Counted from the stretch's first letter, positions 29,506 through 36,467 are shown. The stretch is DNA of 64,000 nt from Hymenobacter polaris (GCF_012927305.1 NZ_JABBGH010000001.1:2108001-2172000), one strand, 5' to 3'. The notes: generated by a model from the letters alone, not told the origin. Program-made: numbers and translations.

Positions 29506-30906
29506 TTAGGCGCCATCCATGCGCACAATTTTGGGCGTGAAGGTGCCGAGCACGTCCACCAGCTCCGTCTGGCTGGCCATGACGGTGCGGATGTCCTTGT
29601 AGGCCATCGGCGCCTCATCGAGGCCGCCGCCGAGCAGCTCCACGCCGTGGTCGGCTAGGGTGCGGCGCAGCTCGGCCTCGCCGATTTCGGCCTTGGCGCG
29701 GGTGCGCGAGAGCAGCCGGCCGGCCCCGTGCGAGGCCGAAGCCAACGAGGCGGCGTGGCCCCGCCCGCGCACAATATAGCCGGGCGCCGTCATCGAGCCG
29801 GGGATGATGCCGAGCACGCCCGCGCCGGCCGGGGTGGCGCCCTTGCGGTGCACCACCACGTCGCGCCCGTCGGCTAGGGTTTCTTGCCAGGCGAAGTTGT
29901 GGTGGTTCTCAACCTTGGCCAGCGGCTTGTGCCCTAGGGCCTTGGCCAGGCGGCGGTGGATATGCTCGTGGCAGGCCGAGGCGTAGTCACCGGCCAGGTT
30001 CATGGCGGCCCAGTACTCCTGGCCGGCCTCGGTGTCGAGGCCCAGCCAGGCCAGGTGCTGGGCTTCGGCGGACAGCTTGCACACATCCTTGGCTAGGCCG
30101 GTGTAGTGCTGGGCGATGCTGGCGCCCAAGCCCCGCGAGCCCGAGTGCGAAAGCACCCCCACGTACTGCCCCAGGGGTAGCCCCAGCTCGTTGGCCGGGT
30201 CGGTGATGTCCACCAGCCCGAACTCGACGAAGTGGTTGCCCGAGCCCGAGGTACCCAGCTGCTCGGCGGCCGTGCTGAGCTTGTTTTTCAGGAACGGGAT
30301 GACCGTGAACTCGTCGCGGTCCAGCACCTCGTGGGGCAGGCGCTGGCCCCGCTCCCAGCTGCGGCCGCCGCCGAAGCGGGTGTTTTCGAGCAGCAAGTGG
30401 CGCAGCTCCTGGGTGCGCTGGGTGAGGTACTTGGCGGGCAGCTCGTACACCGACAGGGCCATGCGGCAGCCGATGTCCACGCCTACGGCGTAGGGAATGA
30501 CGGCGTTGTCGGTGGCCAGCACGCCGCCGATGGGCAGGCCGTAGCCGTGGTGGGCGTCGGGCATGAGGGCGCCGGCCACCGTCACGGGCAACTTCATGGC
30601 GGTTTCCATCTGGTGGATGGCGCTGGGCTTGATGTGCTCGGCGCCGAAGGTGGCGTAGGGTTGGCGCGGCCCTAGGGCCACGTGGCGGCTGGGAGCCGGC
30701 AGCAGCGCGGCGGCCGTGTGGCTCCAGGCCAGGTCGGTGAGGTAATCATTAGGGGTTGTCAGAACGGCTTTGAGCAGGGCAAGCTGGTCGGTTTGCGAGA
30801 GGCGCTTGTAGTCTTTGCGCTGCAACTGGGCCAGCGCTAGCCCAATGGCGCGGCCCTCGGGAAAGCCGAGTTGCCGCAAGTCGTTGCCGCGTAGTTGGGA
30901 GGCCAT
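29506..30906 (-). CDS. rtcB: RtcB family RNA ligase
   Basis: 466 residues. GTP/Mn-dependent ligase that joins 2',3'-cyclic-phosphate or 3'-phosphate ends to 5'-OH ends. Metal and nucleotide residues are present: PDAHHGYG (116-123), VGVDIGCRM (Cys147 with the Asp before it), SGSGNHFVEFG, LSHSGSRGLGA, NHHNFAWQE and the guanylylated-His motif SHGAGR near residue 390. So the enzyme should be active. It is the last gene of the minus-strand locus containing Ro60, PARG-like and PcfJ-like genes and the tRNA-like array. RtcB next to Ro60 and Y RNAs is a known association in other bacteria (Salmonella rsr-YrlA-rtcBA). Confidence 0.95.
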   Translation of the reverse strand: MASQLRGNDLRQLGFPEGRAIGLALAQLQRKDYKRLSQTDQLALLKAVLTTPNDYLTDLAWSHTAAALLPAPSRHVALGPRQPYATFGAEHIKPSAIHQMETAMKLPVTVAGALMPDAHHGYGLPIGGVLATDNAVIPYAVGVDIGCRMALSVYELPAKYLTQRTQELRHLLLENTRFGGGRSWERGQRLPHEVLDRDEFTVIPFLKNKLSTAAEQLGTSGSGNHFVEFGLVDITDPANELGLPLGQYVGVLSHSGSRGLGASIAQHYTGLAKDVCKLSAEAQHLAWLGLDTEAGQEYWAAMNLAGDYASACHEHIHRRLAKALGHKPLAKVENHHNFAWQETLADGRDVVVHRKGATPAGAGVLGIIPGSMTAPGYIVRGRGHAASLASASHGAGRLLSRTRAKAEIGEAELRRTLADHGVELLGGGLDEAPMAYKDIRTVMASQTELVDVLGTFTPKIVRMDGA

Positions 30907-30965
30907 GACTGTTGAATTATGAAGTAGAAATTAGGAAGCATGAATGGCTAATGCATTCATCGTCT

Positions 30966-31050
30966 GAGCCTACCGGAGCAATGGGCGTGCGGCGCACGGA
31001 TGCAACGGGACAGGTCGAAGTAGCGCCGCGCTACGGCATCCGGTAGGTTT
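30966..31050 (-). ncRNA. Y-like RNA element a (not tRNA-like)
   Basis: A closed structure: CCTACCGG (30969-30976) pairs with CCGGTAGG (31040-31047), inside it GGATGC with GCATCC, and a GTGC-GGC-GCAC hairpin. It contains the conserved hairpin of this locus, GGTCGAAG-TAGCGCCGCGCTA-CGGCA on the plus strand. The second conserved box appears as AGCAATGGG. Placed between the PcfJ-like gene and rtcB. The strand is assigned from the genes; both strands can fold. Confidence 0.7.
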
Positions 31051-31059
31051 TCAGGCTGA

Positions 31060-31134
31060 AACGGGCAATAAGTGCGCGGGCTTGGATTCTGGAGTGGTCG
31101 AAGTAAGCCAGCGCTACGGCACCGCTTTCGGTGG
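31060..31134 (-). ncRNA. Y-like RNA element b (not tRNA-like)
   Basis: Begins, on the minus strand, directly after the PcfJ-like stop with CACCG-AAAG-CGGTG. It then carries GGTGCCGTAG-loop-CTTACTTCGACC (plus-strand GGTCGAAG at 31096-31103 and CTACGGCACC at 31114-31123). It ends in CTTATTGCCCG, the second conserved box. No T-arm or D-arm is present. Confidence 0.7.
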
Positions 31135-32430
31135 TTACTGCCACACGTAGTCGGGGGCGGTGAGGTGATTTTCTTGCAGCCAGCGCAGCACCCAGTTCCG
31201 CTCCTCGGCCGAGGGGCGGCGGTTGTGCTTGCCGCGCACCTGCACCAGCCGGCGGTCGGGCGCGAGCTGCAGGGTCAGCATCCGGGCCCCGTTGAAGGTA
31301 AGCGAGTAGATGCCGGCGCGGCCCTTGGTGCACTGGTGCACGTAGGAAGCCACGCAGTGGCGCATTTGCTGGCCTTCTTCGAGCAGGGCTGGGTAATTGA
31401 GCAGTTGCTGGATGCGCACCCACTCGCCCTCGCCGCCCACGAAGCCGGGTACCGGCAAGCCGGCCCAGTGCTGTTCGAGCAGCTTCAGGTAGTGCGGGCT
31501 GGTTTGCTCACGGCCCAGCCAGCGGTGCCAGCGGGCGGTGTGGGCCAGCAGCGAAGCCAGGCTGCGGCCTCGCACCGAGAAGCCCGGCTGGGCCGGCTCG
31601 GCGGGCGAGCCCACCCGGCGGCGGAAGTGAATCCAGTCGCAGACCGGGCCGAACTGCCAGGCATCGACCTCGGGCTCGGCCCGGAACAGGTCGAGCACTT
31701 GCAGCCACAGGGCATCGTCGGGGCCGGGGACCTCGCGGCCCAGGCGCGAGTCGAGGGCCACGCCCAGGTACTCGGCCGCGTCGCGCTCGGCTACCTGGGC
31801 GTAGCGGTAGGCTTCGTGGAAGGTGCAGCCGGCCGGGGCCTGCCGCATCAAGTGCTCCTGGCGCTTGCTCAGGGCCACGGGCAGGCCCCGGAAGGCCCGC
31901 AGCGCCCCGCCCCCGCCCAGGTGCACGGCCAGCTCGCTCAGGCAGAGGCCGTTGCGCGGGTCGGGCAGGCGGCCCCAGCGGTGCAGCACCCAGGCCGGCA
32001 CGTCGCCGTAGCGGTCGAATAGGTGCCGCACCAGGCTATCAAGCTGCCGAAACGGATTCTTAGACGGTGGCTGCCAGCCCGCCAGCTCGCGCACGCGGCG
32101 GTGGTAGTGCAGGCCCACGTGGGCCAGGCCCAGGGCCAGGTCGGCGCGCGTGAAGAGCGTGGTAGAATAGGCGGCCAGCTGCCGGAAGCAGTGCCGAATG
32201 CGGTTTTGCACGTCGTGGGGCCAGGCGGCCACGGCCCACTGGTACAGCTCGGCCAGGGCGGTGCCGGTTTCGATGCGGCTGCCGATGTAGGCCGGGGCCT
32301 CGGCCGAGAAAATAAAGTCGAGCTGACGGGCCAGGGGCCACTTGTGCCAGCTCAGGTGCTGCGCCAGGGCAGCATCAGCTGCTTGCGCCGTGCGCACACG
32401 GGCGGGCAAGGGTTTGTGTCGGTTTGCCAT
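31135..32430 (-). CDS. PcfJ-like protein
   Basis: 431 residues, basic, no membrane segment. The C-terminal 130 residues contain the PcfJ signature: GQQMRHCVASYVHQC near 363-377 followed by KGRAGIYSL and a strand with RMLTLQLAPDRRLVQVRGKHN. The rest is helical and Arg/Trp-rich. PcfJ is named after a gene of enterococcal conjugative plasmid pCF10; its biochemical role is unknown. The neighbourhood (RtcB downstream, tRNA-like array upstream) suggests an RNA-related function, perhaps as a sensor or effector (inference). Confidence 0.8.
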   Translation of the reverse strand: MANRHKPLPARVRTAQAADAALAQHLSWHKWPLARQLDFIFSAEAPAYIGSRIETGTALAELYQWAVAAWPHDVQNRIRHCFRQLAAYSTTLFTRADLALGLAHVGLHYHRRVRELAGWQPPSKNPFRQLDSLVRHLFDRYGDVPAWVLHRWGRLPDPRNGLCLSELAVHLGGGGALRAFRGLPVALSKRQEHLMRQAPAGCTFHEAYRYAQVAERDAAEYLGVALDSRLGREVPGPDDALWLQVLDLFRAEPEVDAWQFGPVCDWIHFRRRVGSPAEPAQPGFSVRGRSLASLLAHTARWHRWLGREQTSPHYLKLLEQHWAGLPVPGFVGGEGEWVRIQQLLNYPALLEEGQQMRHCVASYVHQCTKGRAGIYSLTFNGARMLTLQLAPDRRLVQVRGKHNRRPSAEERNWVLRWLQENHLTAPDYVWQ

Positions 32431-32565
32431 GCGGGGCCGGCGCGGCGCCCTAGGCCCGCCACCGGATATCGGGGGTGAATACTCATGTGAAGCGGTCGAG
32501 TGGCGGGAGTATCTTTTTGCATGTCAATACAATGTGTTTGTGCGTGAGAGAACTATTAAGCCGCA

Positions 32566-32715
32566 GCTTGGGGTAACAGGCAAGCGGCGCGCGGGAGGCA
32601 TCTTGCTTTCAGCCACTCAGCCACCGCGCCAGCCAGTGGCCGGCCCGGGCAGGATTCGAACCTGCGGCACCCCTAGGGCGCGAGACGTGCGAAGTAGCGC
32701 CGCTTTACGACACCC
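32566..32715 (-). ncRNA. Permuted tRNA-like module 1 (Ser-like)
   Basis: Minus-strand order: conserved hairpin with TACTTCGC (plus GCGAAG 32689-32694), variable arm GCGCCCTAGGGGTGC, T-arm (32649-32665, loop TTCGAAT), 3' acceptor CCGGGCC (32642-32648), then 5' acceptor GGCGCGG (32624-32630), TG, then a Ser-type D-arm GCTGAGTGGCTGAAAGC (32605-32621). The acceptor strands pair at 6 of 7 positions. AGAT after the D-arm pairs with GTCT before the variable arm as an anticodon stem. It ends in CCTGTTACCCCA. Last unit of the array. Confidence 0.75.
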
Positions 32716-32733
32716 AAGGCAGCCTACCCAAAG

Positions 32734-32863
32734 CCGGGCAACAAGCGCAACGCCTACGTTGATGTGCGCTAACCGCTGCGCTACCGCCGGCCTGGCCGAC
32801 GGGTGGGATTCGAACCCACGACCCCATCGCCCCTAGCGAAGTATGACGCTGCTACGGCACCGG
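32734..32863 (-). ncRNA. Permuted tRNA-like module 2
   Basis: The clearest permuted module. T-arm 32803-32819 (GTGGG-TTCGAAT-CCCAC), 3' acceptor CCGTCGG (32796-32802), loop CCAGG, 5' acceptor CCGGCGG (32784-32790), TA, D-arm GCGC-AGCGGTTA-GCGC (32766-32781). The acceptor strands form exactly 7 pairs with one G-U. CATC (32761-32764) pairs with GATG (32825-32828), restoring the anticodon stem. The conserved hairpin is at 32836-32863; the CCCGG/CCCCA-type box is at 32734-32743. Confidence 0.8.
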
Positions 32864-32879
32864 CTTTGTGGTAAGTGCT

Positions 32880-33007
32880 AGAATAAACCCAGGCAATAGG
32901 CGGCCGGCGGCAGTGCCCGGGCCGGGGCCCAGGCGTGGGGACTCGAACCCCCTCTCTGATTAACAGTCAGATGTCACCAAGCGAAGTAGCGCCGACCTAC
33001 GGCACTG
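32880..33007 (-). ncRNA. tRNA-like module 3 (Asn-like anticodon arm)
   Basis: Has an intact anticodon arm CTGA-CTGTTAA-TCAG (32956-32970, anticodon GTT as in tRNA-Asn), T-arm with TTCGAGT (32936-32952), 3' acceptor GCCTGGG (32928-32934), a 6-base loop and 5' acceptor CCCGGGC (32915-32921), 7 pairs with one G-U. The D-arm that should follow is degenerate. The conserved hairpin lies at 32979-33007 (plus AGCGAAGTAGCGCCGACCTA), and CTATTGCCTGG is the 3' box. Confidence 0.7.
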
Positions 33008-33022
33008 GGTTTAACAATCAGT

Positions 33023-33153
33023 AGTGGGGCAACGGGCGCCCAGCCTTTCCTGCTCTGTCAGTTGAGCTACGGCCGCTGCCGCAGCAGCTACCGGCGGGAC
33101 TCAAACCCGCAACCTGGCGAATCGTAATCGAAGTATGGCCGAACTACGGCACC
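33023..33153 (-). ncRNA. Permuted tRNA-like module 4 (Arg-like loop)
   Basis: T-arm 33094-33110 (GCGGG-TTTGAGT-CCCGC), 3' acceptor CGGTAGCTGC (33084-33093), loop TGCG, 5' acceptor GCAGCGGCCG (33070-33079): ten positions with one mismatch and one G-U. TA, then D-arm GCTC-AACTGACA-GAGC (33052-33067). Before the T-arm CGA-TTACGAT-TCG could be an anticodon loop with ACG. CGCCAG pairs with CTGG(G)CG after the D-arm. Conserved hairpin 33127-33153; 3' box CGTTGCCCCA near 33025-33034. Confidence 0.75.
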
Positions 33154-33167
33154 CACGTAGTAGTGCA

Positions 33168-33312
33168 GCTTGAACGAGGCGATAAGGCGGCTAGTCACTT
33201 ATCTCTTGCGCGTCTACTACTTTCGCCACCGGGCCCTAGGGCCGCGGGCAGGACTCGAACCTGCACACCTTGCGGCACAAGACCCAGCGAAGTAAGACTA
33301 GCCTACGGCACT
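33168..33312 (-). ncRNA. Permuted tRNA-like module 5 (Leu-like)
   Basis: T-arm 33248-33264 (GCAGG-TTCGAGT-CCTGC), preceded by a Leu-type variable arm (GTGCCGCAAGGTGT). 3' acceptor CCGCGG (33242-33247), a CCCTAGGG loop, 5' acceptor CCGGTGG (33226-33232, one bulge), then a Leu-type D-arm GGCGAAAGTAGTAGACGC. AAGA (33204-33207) pairs with TCTT (33279-33282) as anticodon stem. An extra hairpin GATAAG/CTTATC lies at 33181-33203. Conserved hairpin 33286-33312. Confidence 0.75.
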
Positions 33313-33397
33313 CGTTGTAAGCAGTTTAGAAAGCGTAAGTTGTTTTCAAGTCAGAAAGAATGTTGAGGCCCTAGGGCCCGCGTGCGGAAATGCAACT

Positions 33398-33515
33398 GGG
33401 GTAATGAGTCGCCGGCGACTGCTGCTCTACCGTTGAGCTACACCCCTGGTACTGAATTTGGCGGGGTGATAAGAATCGAACTTATAACCCGAAGGAGCGC
33501 CTGGCTACGACACCC
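33398..33515 (-). ncRNA. Permuted tRNA-like module 6
   Basis: T-arm 33469-33485 (ATAAG-TTCGATT-CTTAT), 3' acceptor CACCCC (33463-33468), 16-base loop, 5' acceptor GGGGTG (33441-33446), TA, D-arm GCTC-AACGGTA-GAGC (33424-33438). The acceptor strands form 6 perfect pairs. A short hairpin AGTCG-CCGG-CGACT follows. GGGT before the T-arm pairs with ACCC in the 3' box ATTACCCCA. Conserved hairpin 33488-33515, with GGAG replacing GTAG. Confidence 0.75.
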
Positions 33516-33534
33516 GGCCGCATTCCTATTTGTA

Positions 33535-33666
33535 TGGGGCTACGGGCGGGCGGCGCAGCGTTTTCGCCCACCAGCCCGAGGGCCAGTGGCGGGATTCGAA
33601 CCCGCGTGAGGCAGCCGCAGCTACCCCCGAAAACCAGCCCCAAAGTAGCGCCCGCCTACGGCACCC
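33535..33666 (-). ncRNA. Permuted tRNA-like module 7
   Basis: T-arm 33589-33605 (GCGGG-TTCGAAT-CCCGC), 3' acceptor CACTGGC (33582-33588), loop CCTCGG, 5' acceptor GCTGGTG (33569-33575), 7 pairs. A class II-like variable arm GGTAGC-TGC-GGCTGCC precedes the T-arm. The D-arm is degenerate. The closing stem is very clear: TGGGGCT (33636-33642) with AGCCCCA (33535-33541), 7 perfect pairs. Conserved hairpin 33640-33666. First tRNA-like unit of the array, just downstream of the PARG-like gene. Confidence 0.75.
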
Positions 33667-33770
33667 ACCTATCGATAACGGCTTCGGAACGAGCCGCCCG
33701 GCCTAGGGCCCGGCGGCCGCCCCGGCCCAGCGAATGCCCCGTTTGGGCAGGCGCAGGCCCAAGCCATTAT

Positions 33771-34616
33771 TTAATTAGTAGTTATCAGCTCCAACGCCTC
33801 TGCAAATGCCTGTAGCACGGCGTGCGGCGGCTTGGGGTCGAAGATGGCGAAGTCAAGCTGCCGAAAGCAGCCCCGCACGCCGGGCTCAGCCAGCGCTTCG
33901 GCAAATAGCTGGGCCACTTGCCGGGGCTCGTTGCCGAATACCCCGCAGCCCCAGGCCCCCAGCACCAGCGTCTCTACCCCGTGACGGGCGGCGGCGGCCA
34001 GCACTAGCCGTAGCCGCTGGCGCATGGTGGGCACCAACTGCGGCAGCAAGTCGGGCGAGTTGCGGGCCAGGGCGCCGGCGTTCACGGCGGGGGCCGTGAT
34101 GATGTCGAGCAGCACCGGGCGGGGCAGCCACTGGCCATCGTCGGCGCGCAGCACGGGCACCTGGGGCGAGTAAATGAGGTAGTCGCTGTAGAGCGCCGTG
34201 CTGTCGGGCTGGGCGTTGTGGGCGTACATCTCCTCGAACTGCGTCAGGCACGGGTACAGGCCCGACGAGCGCGCCAGGCTTTCTTCCTGTGCCTGGCTGC
34301 CGCCTAGGAAGCCGCCGCCCGGGTTGCGGGCCGAGGCAAAATTGAGTACCCCCACCCGTTGGTAATGCCCGGTGAGTGCGGCGGCAGCCTCCAAGGTGGT
34401 GGCTTGGTGCACCCGCACCGTGGCCAGCGGCCCGGCGGGCCAGGTCAGCTCGCGGAGCAGACTGGGCGCATCGTCGGGGCGGTAGAGGATGCTGCCGGCC
34501 TCGGCGGCGCGCTGAGCGGCGGCAAACTCCACCGGGCCTTGGGGGCCTGGGTAGCTGCCGCGCCCTAGGGCCGCTAAGGTTCCGTGCGCCAATTGCTGAC
34601 GTTGCTCGCGGTTCAT
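33771..34616 (-). CDS. Microbial-type PARG (TIGR02452/DUF2263 family)
   Basis: 281 residues. A macro-domain-like poly(ADP-ribose) glycohydrolase of the bacterial type. The catalytic loop is NPGGGFLGGSQAQEESLARSS near residues 97-116: GGG followed by the QEE pair whose second Glu is catalytic in this family. VGVLNFASARNP and LVLGAWGCGVFGNEP are the other ADP-ribose-binding segments. It should remove ADP-ribose from protein or nucleic-acid ends. Sitting between Ro60 and the tRNA-like array, RNA-linked ADP-ribose is a plausible substrate (inference). ATG 34616 follows about 50 bases after the Y-like unit 8. Confidence 0.88.
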   Translation of the reverse strand: MNREQRQQLAHGTLAALGRGSYPGPQGPVEFAAAQRAAEAGSILYRPDDAPSLLRELTWPAGPLATVRVHQATTLEAAAALTGHYQRVGVLNFASARNPGGGFLGGSQAQEESLARSSGLYPCLTQFEEMYAHNAQPDSTALYSDYLIYSPQVPVLRADDGQWLPRPVLLDIITAPAVNAGALARNSPDLLPQLVPTMRQRLRLVLAAAARHGVETLVLGAWGCGVFGNEPRQVAQLFAEALAEPGVRGCFRQLDFAIFDPKPPHAVLQAFAEALELITTN

Positions 34617-34666
34617 CGTAAAATTTTGTTTATGAATTGTTTATTACAAAACCGAGCAATAAGCGC

Positions 34667-34746
34667 TGGGGCTACTGGCCTTGCGGCCTGCCGCATGGGT
34701 TATTTACCCACTACGGCCCCGAAGTAAGCCCTAACTACGGCACCGG
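34667..34746 (-). ncRNA. Y-like RNA unit 8 between ro60 and PARG-like genes
   Basis: Same bipartite frame as the array units but with other inserts. The conserved hairpin GGTGCCGTAG-loop-CTTACTTCG (34719-34745) is followed by GGGGC, which pairs with GCCCC (34668-34672) in the 3' box GTAGCCCCA. Between them are two simple hairpins, TGGGT-AAATA-ACCCA and GCGGC-AG-GCCGC, instead of tRNA arms. This shows the frame, not the tRNA part, is the constant feature. Confidence 0.75.
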
Positions 34747-34805
34747 TTCTGAATTGAGTTGTAGCGGCCGGGGGTTCCGCTTGTTTGCCCGGCCGGGTTG
34801 CTTGG

Positions 34806-36335
34806 TTACAGCTCAATCTTCTGGATTTCGAACACGGCGTTGCCGCCGTTTTCGAGGGCCGCCAGCACGTCGAACACCTTGTCGGACCAGCCGGCAATGA
34901 GGGCGACGCCGTTGGCCTCGTTCACTTCGAGCGGGGCCGTGCCGTGGCCGGCCAGGTCGAAGAGGTAGAGGCGGGCTTGCGGGGCCACGTTGGCGCGGTA
35001 GGCGGCCCATTCCTGGGCTAGGTCGTTGCCAGTACCAGTGTTATTCCACAGCTGGCAGTCGGTGAAAATCATCACCTTATCTACCACCTCGCGGCGCTGG
35101 CGCAGGTCCTGCACCACCAGGTAGCCGTTGGTAGAGTAGCCCACTTCGCCCTCGCGGCGGTACAGCTCCTGCACGTTGCGCAGCACCTGGCCCTGGGGCA
35201 GGCTGATACGCTTCCACGTGTTGCCGAAGATGCCAGTGACGACGTGCTGGCAGCGGCTCTGGAGCAGCATACCCAGCACCAGGCCCACGTCGTAGAGCAG
35301 CACCTTACTGCGCGCCGACACCGGCTGCTGCATTGAGCCCGACACGTCGCAGGCCACCACCACACGGGTGTCGGGCCCGAAGCCGCTCAGGTTGGCCGCG
35401 CTGGCCGCAATGGCGCTTTCGAGAGCGGCCAGCACCGGGGCCGTCCGGCCGCTGTCGAGCGCCGCTACCTCACGGTAAGCCGCCAGGAAGCGGAAGGGCA
35501 GCTGCCGGGCGCGGGCCACCTGGCGGGCGTCGGCCAAGGTGGCGCAGGCCTGCCCTAGGGCGTCGGCGCTCACGTTGGCTTCCAGCAAGTTGCGCAGGTT
35601 GCGCAGCAGGGCCATGTAGCCCAGCTTGCCGCTGGCCACTAGGGTTTCCCAGGTGCGCGCTACGGCCGCCTGGCGCTCGGCCGGGGTGGCGTAGGTGGCC
35701 TGCCCGATGGCCGACAGCTCGGTTTCCCAGGTGTAGGGCGTGGGCAGGGTGCCGGCCACGAGCTGGTCGAACACGGCTTGCTGGCCGGCATCGCGCGGCT
35801 TGGGGTGCACCAGGAATAGGGCATCGCGCAGGCGCACGGCTCCGTCGCGGTTGTACTTGGCCAGCTGGTAGGCGTCGAACTTATTAAAGGCCAAGGCCAA
35901 ACCGTGCTGCACCTGCTTCGAAAGGCGCCCTAGGGTCTTGCGGCCCTGGGTGCGGTTGTTGGCCTGAGCGTAGCAGGCCAGCAACTCCGTTATTTCGTCG
36001 GCGCGCTGCACCACGCGGGCTACCAAGCGGCTCACCAGGTTGTCGCCGCGGTGCTGGCGGGCCAGTTCCACGGTCAACACCAGCGGCACCGAGCGCAGGT
36101 AGAGCTGCTCGCGGGCATACACCGCCAGCTGCGCTACGAACTGCGGCTCGTTCTGGGCCACCAGCGCCCGCAAGCGGGCCAGGCGAGTGTCGGCCTTTTC
36201 GTAGAACTGGTCGCTGAGGCCGGCCGTGGCGACGGCGGCGTACAGCTCGAGGGCCGGGGTGAGGGTGTAGGCCGGGGCACCTTCGTGGTTGCGCACGGGC
36301 GCCGACGCTTTGCGGAAGTTGAAATTGAACCGCAT
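34806..36335 (-). CDS. rsr: Ro60/Rsr family RNA-binding protein (TROVE + vWA)
   Basis: 509 residues. The N-terminal two thirds are the TROVE ring of helical repeats (TPALELYAAVATAGL, REQLYLRSVPLVLTVELARQ, AQANNRTQGRKTLGRLSKQVQHGLA, KYNRDGAVRLRDALFLVHPKP, cited in parts), which binds Y RNA on its outer surface and misfolded RNA ends in its cavity. The C-terminal vWA domain starts near 322 with a full MIDAS, CDVSGSMQQP (about 330-336) and IFTDCQLWN. It is the first gene of the locus. In other bacteria Ro60 with Y RNA guides RNases in rRNA maturation and stress decay. Confidence 0.95.
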   Translation of the reverse strand: MRFNFNFRKASAPVRNHEGAPAYTLTPALELYAAVATAGLSDQFYEKADTRLARLRALVAQNEPQFVAQLAVYAREQLYLRSVPLVLTVELARQHRGDNLVSRLVARVVQRADEITELLACYAQANNRTQGRKTLGRLSKQVQHGLALAFNKFDAYQLAKYNRDGAVRLRDALFLVHPKPRDAGQQAVFDQLVAGTLPTPYTWETELSAIGQATYATPAERQAAVARTWETLVASGKLGYMALLRNLRNLLEANVSADALGQACATLADARQVARARQLPFRFLAAYREVAALDSGRTAPVLAALESAIAASAANLSGFGPDTRVVVACDVSGSMQQPVSARSKVLLYDVGLVLGMLLQSRCQHVVTGIFGNTWKRISLPQGQVLRNVQELYRREGEVGYSTNGYLVVQDLRQRREVVDKVMIFTDCQLWNNTGTGNDLAQEWAAYRANVAPQARLYLFDLAGHGTAPLEVNEANGVALIAGWSDKVFDVLAALENGGNAVFEIQKIEL

Positions 36336-36350
36336 GGGGGTGGGAAAATA

Positions 36351-36370
36351 ACCATTCGCGCAAACGAATG
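36351..36370. promoter_or_regulatory. Palindrome in the ro60 leader
   Basis: CCATTCG-CGCAAA-CGAATGG, 15 bases upstream of the ro60 ATG. Either a small leader hairpin or an operator. Confidence 0.5.
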
Positions 36371-36467
36371 GCGTGAGTAATTTTTATCACATCAATTAAT
36401 TTCACTAGCAGCCGGACGCACTTTTCCTAGTCGAATAAAATCAATTATTTATTCTATAAAAAAGTAC

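Noticed and set aside
32566..33670. Cluster of ordinary tRNA genes
   Set aside because: T-loops and D-loops are present, but 5' and 3' acceptor strands of the same would-be tRNA do not pair, 70-110 extra bases are inserted between D-arm and T-arm, and the pairing works only in the permuted order.
32640..33670. tRNA genes interrupted by self-splicing introns
   Set aside because: No group I or group II core is visible in the inserts, which are short hairpins; joining the flanks does not give a pairing acceptor stem.
30966..34746. CRISPR array
   Set aside because: The repeated hairpin recurs at irregular distances (about 80-200 bases), varies in sequence and alternates with protein genes. No cas genes are present.
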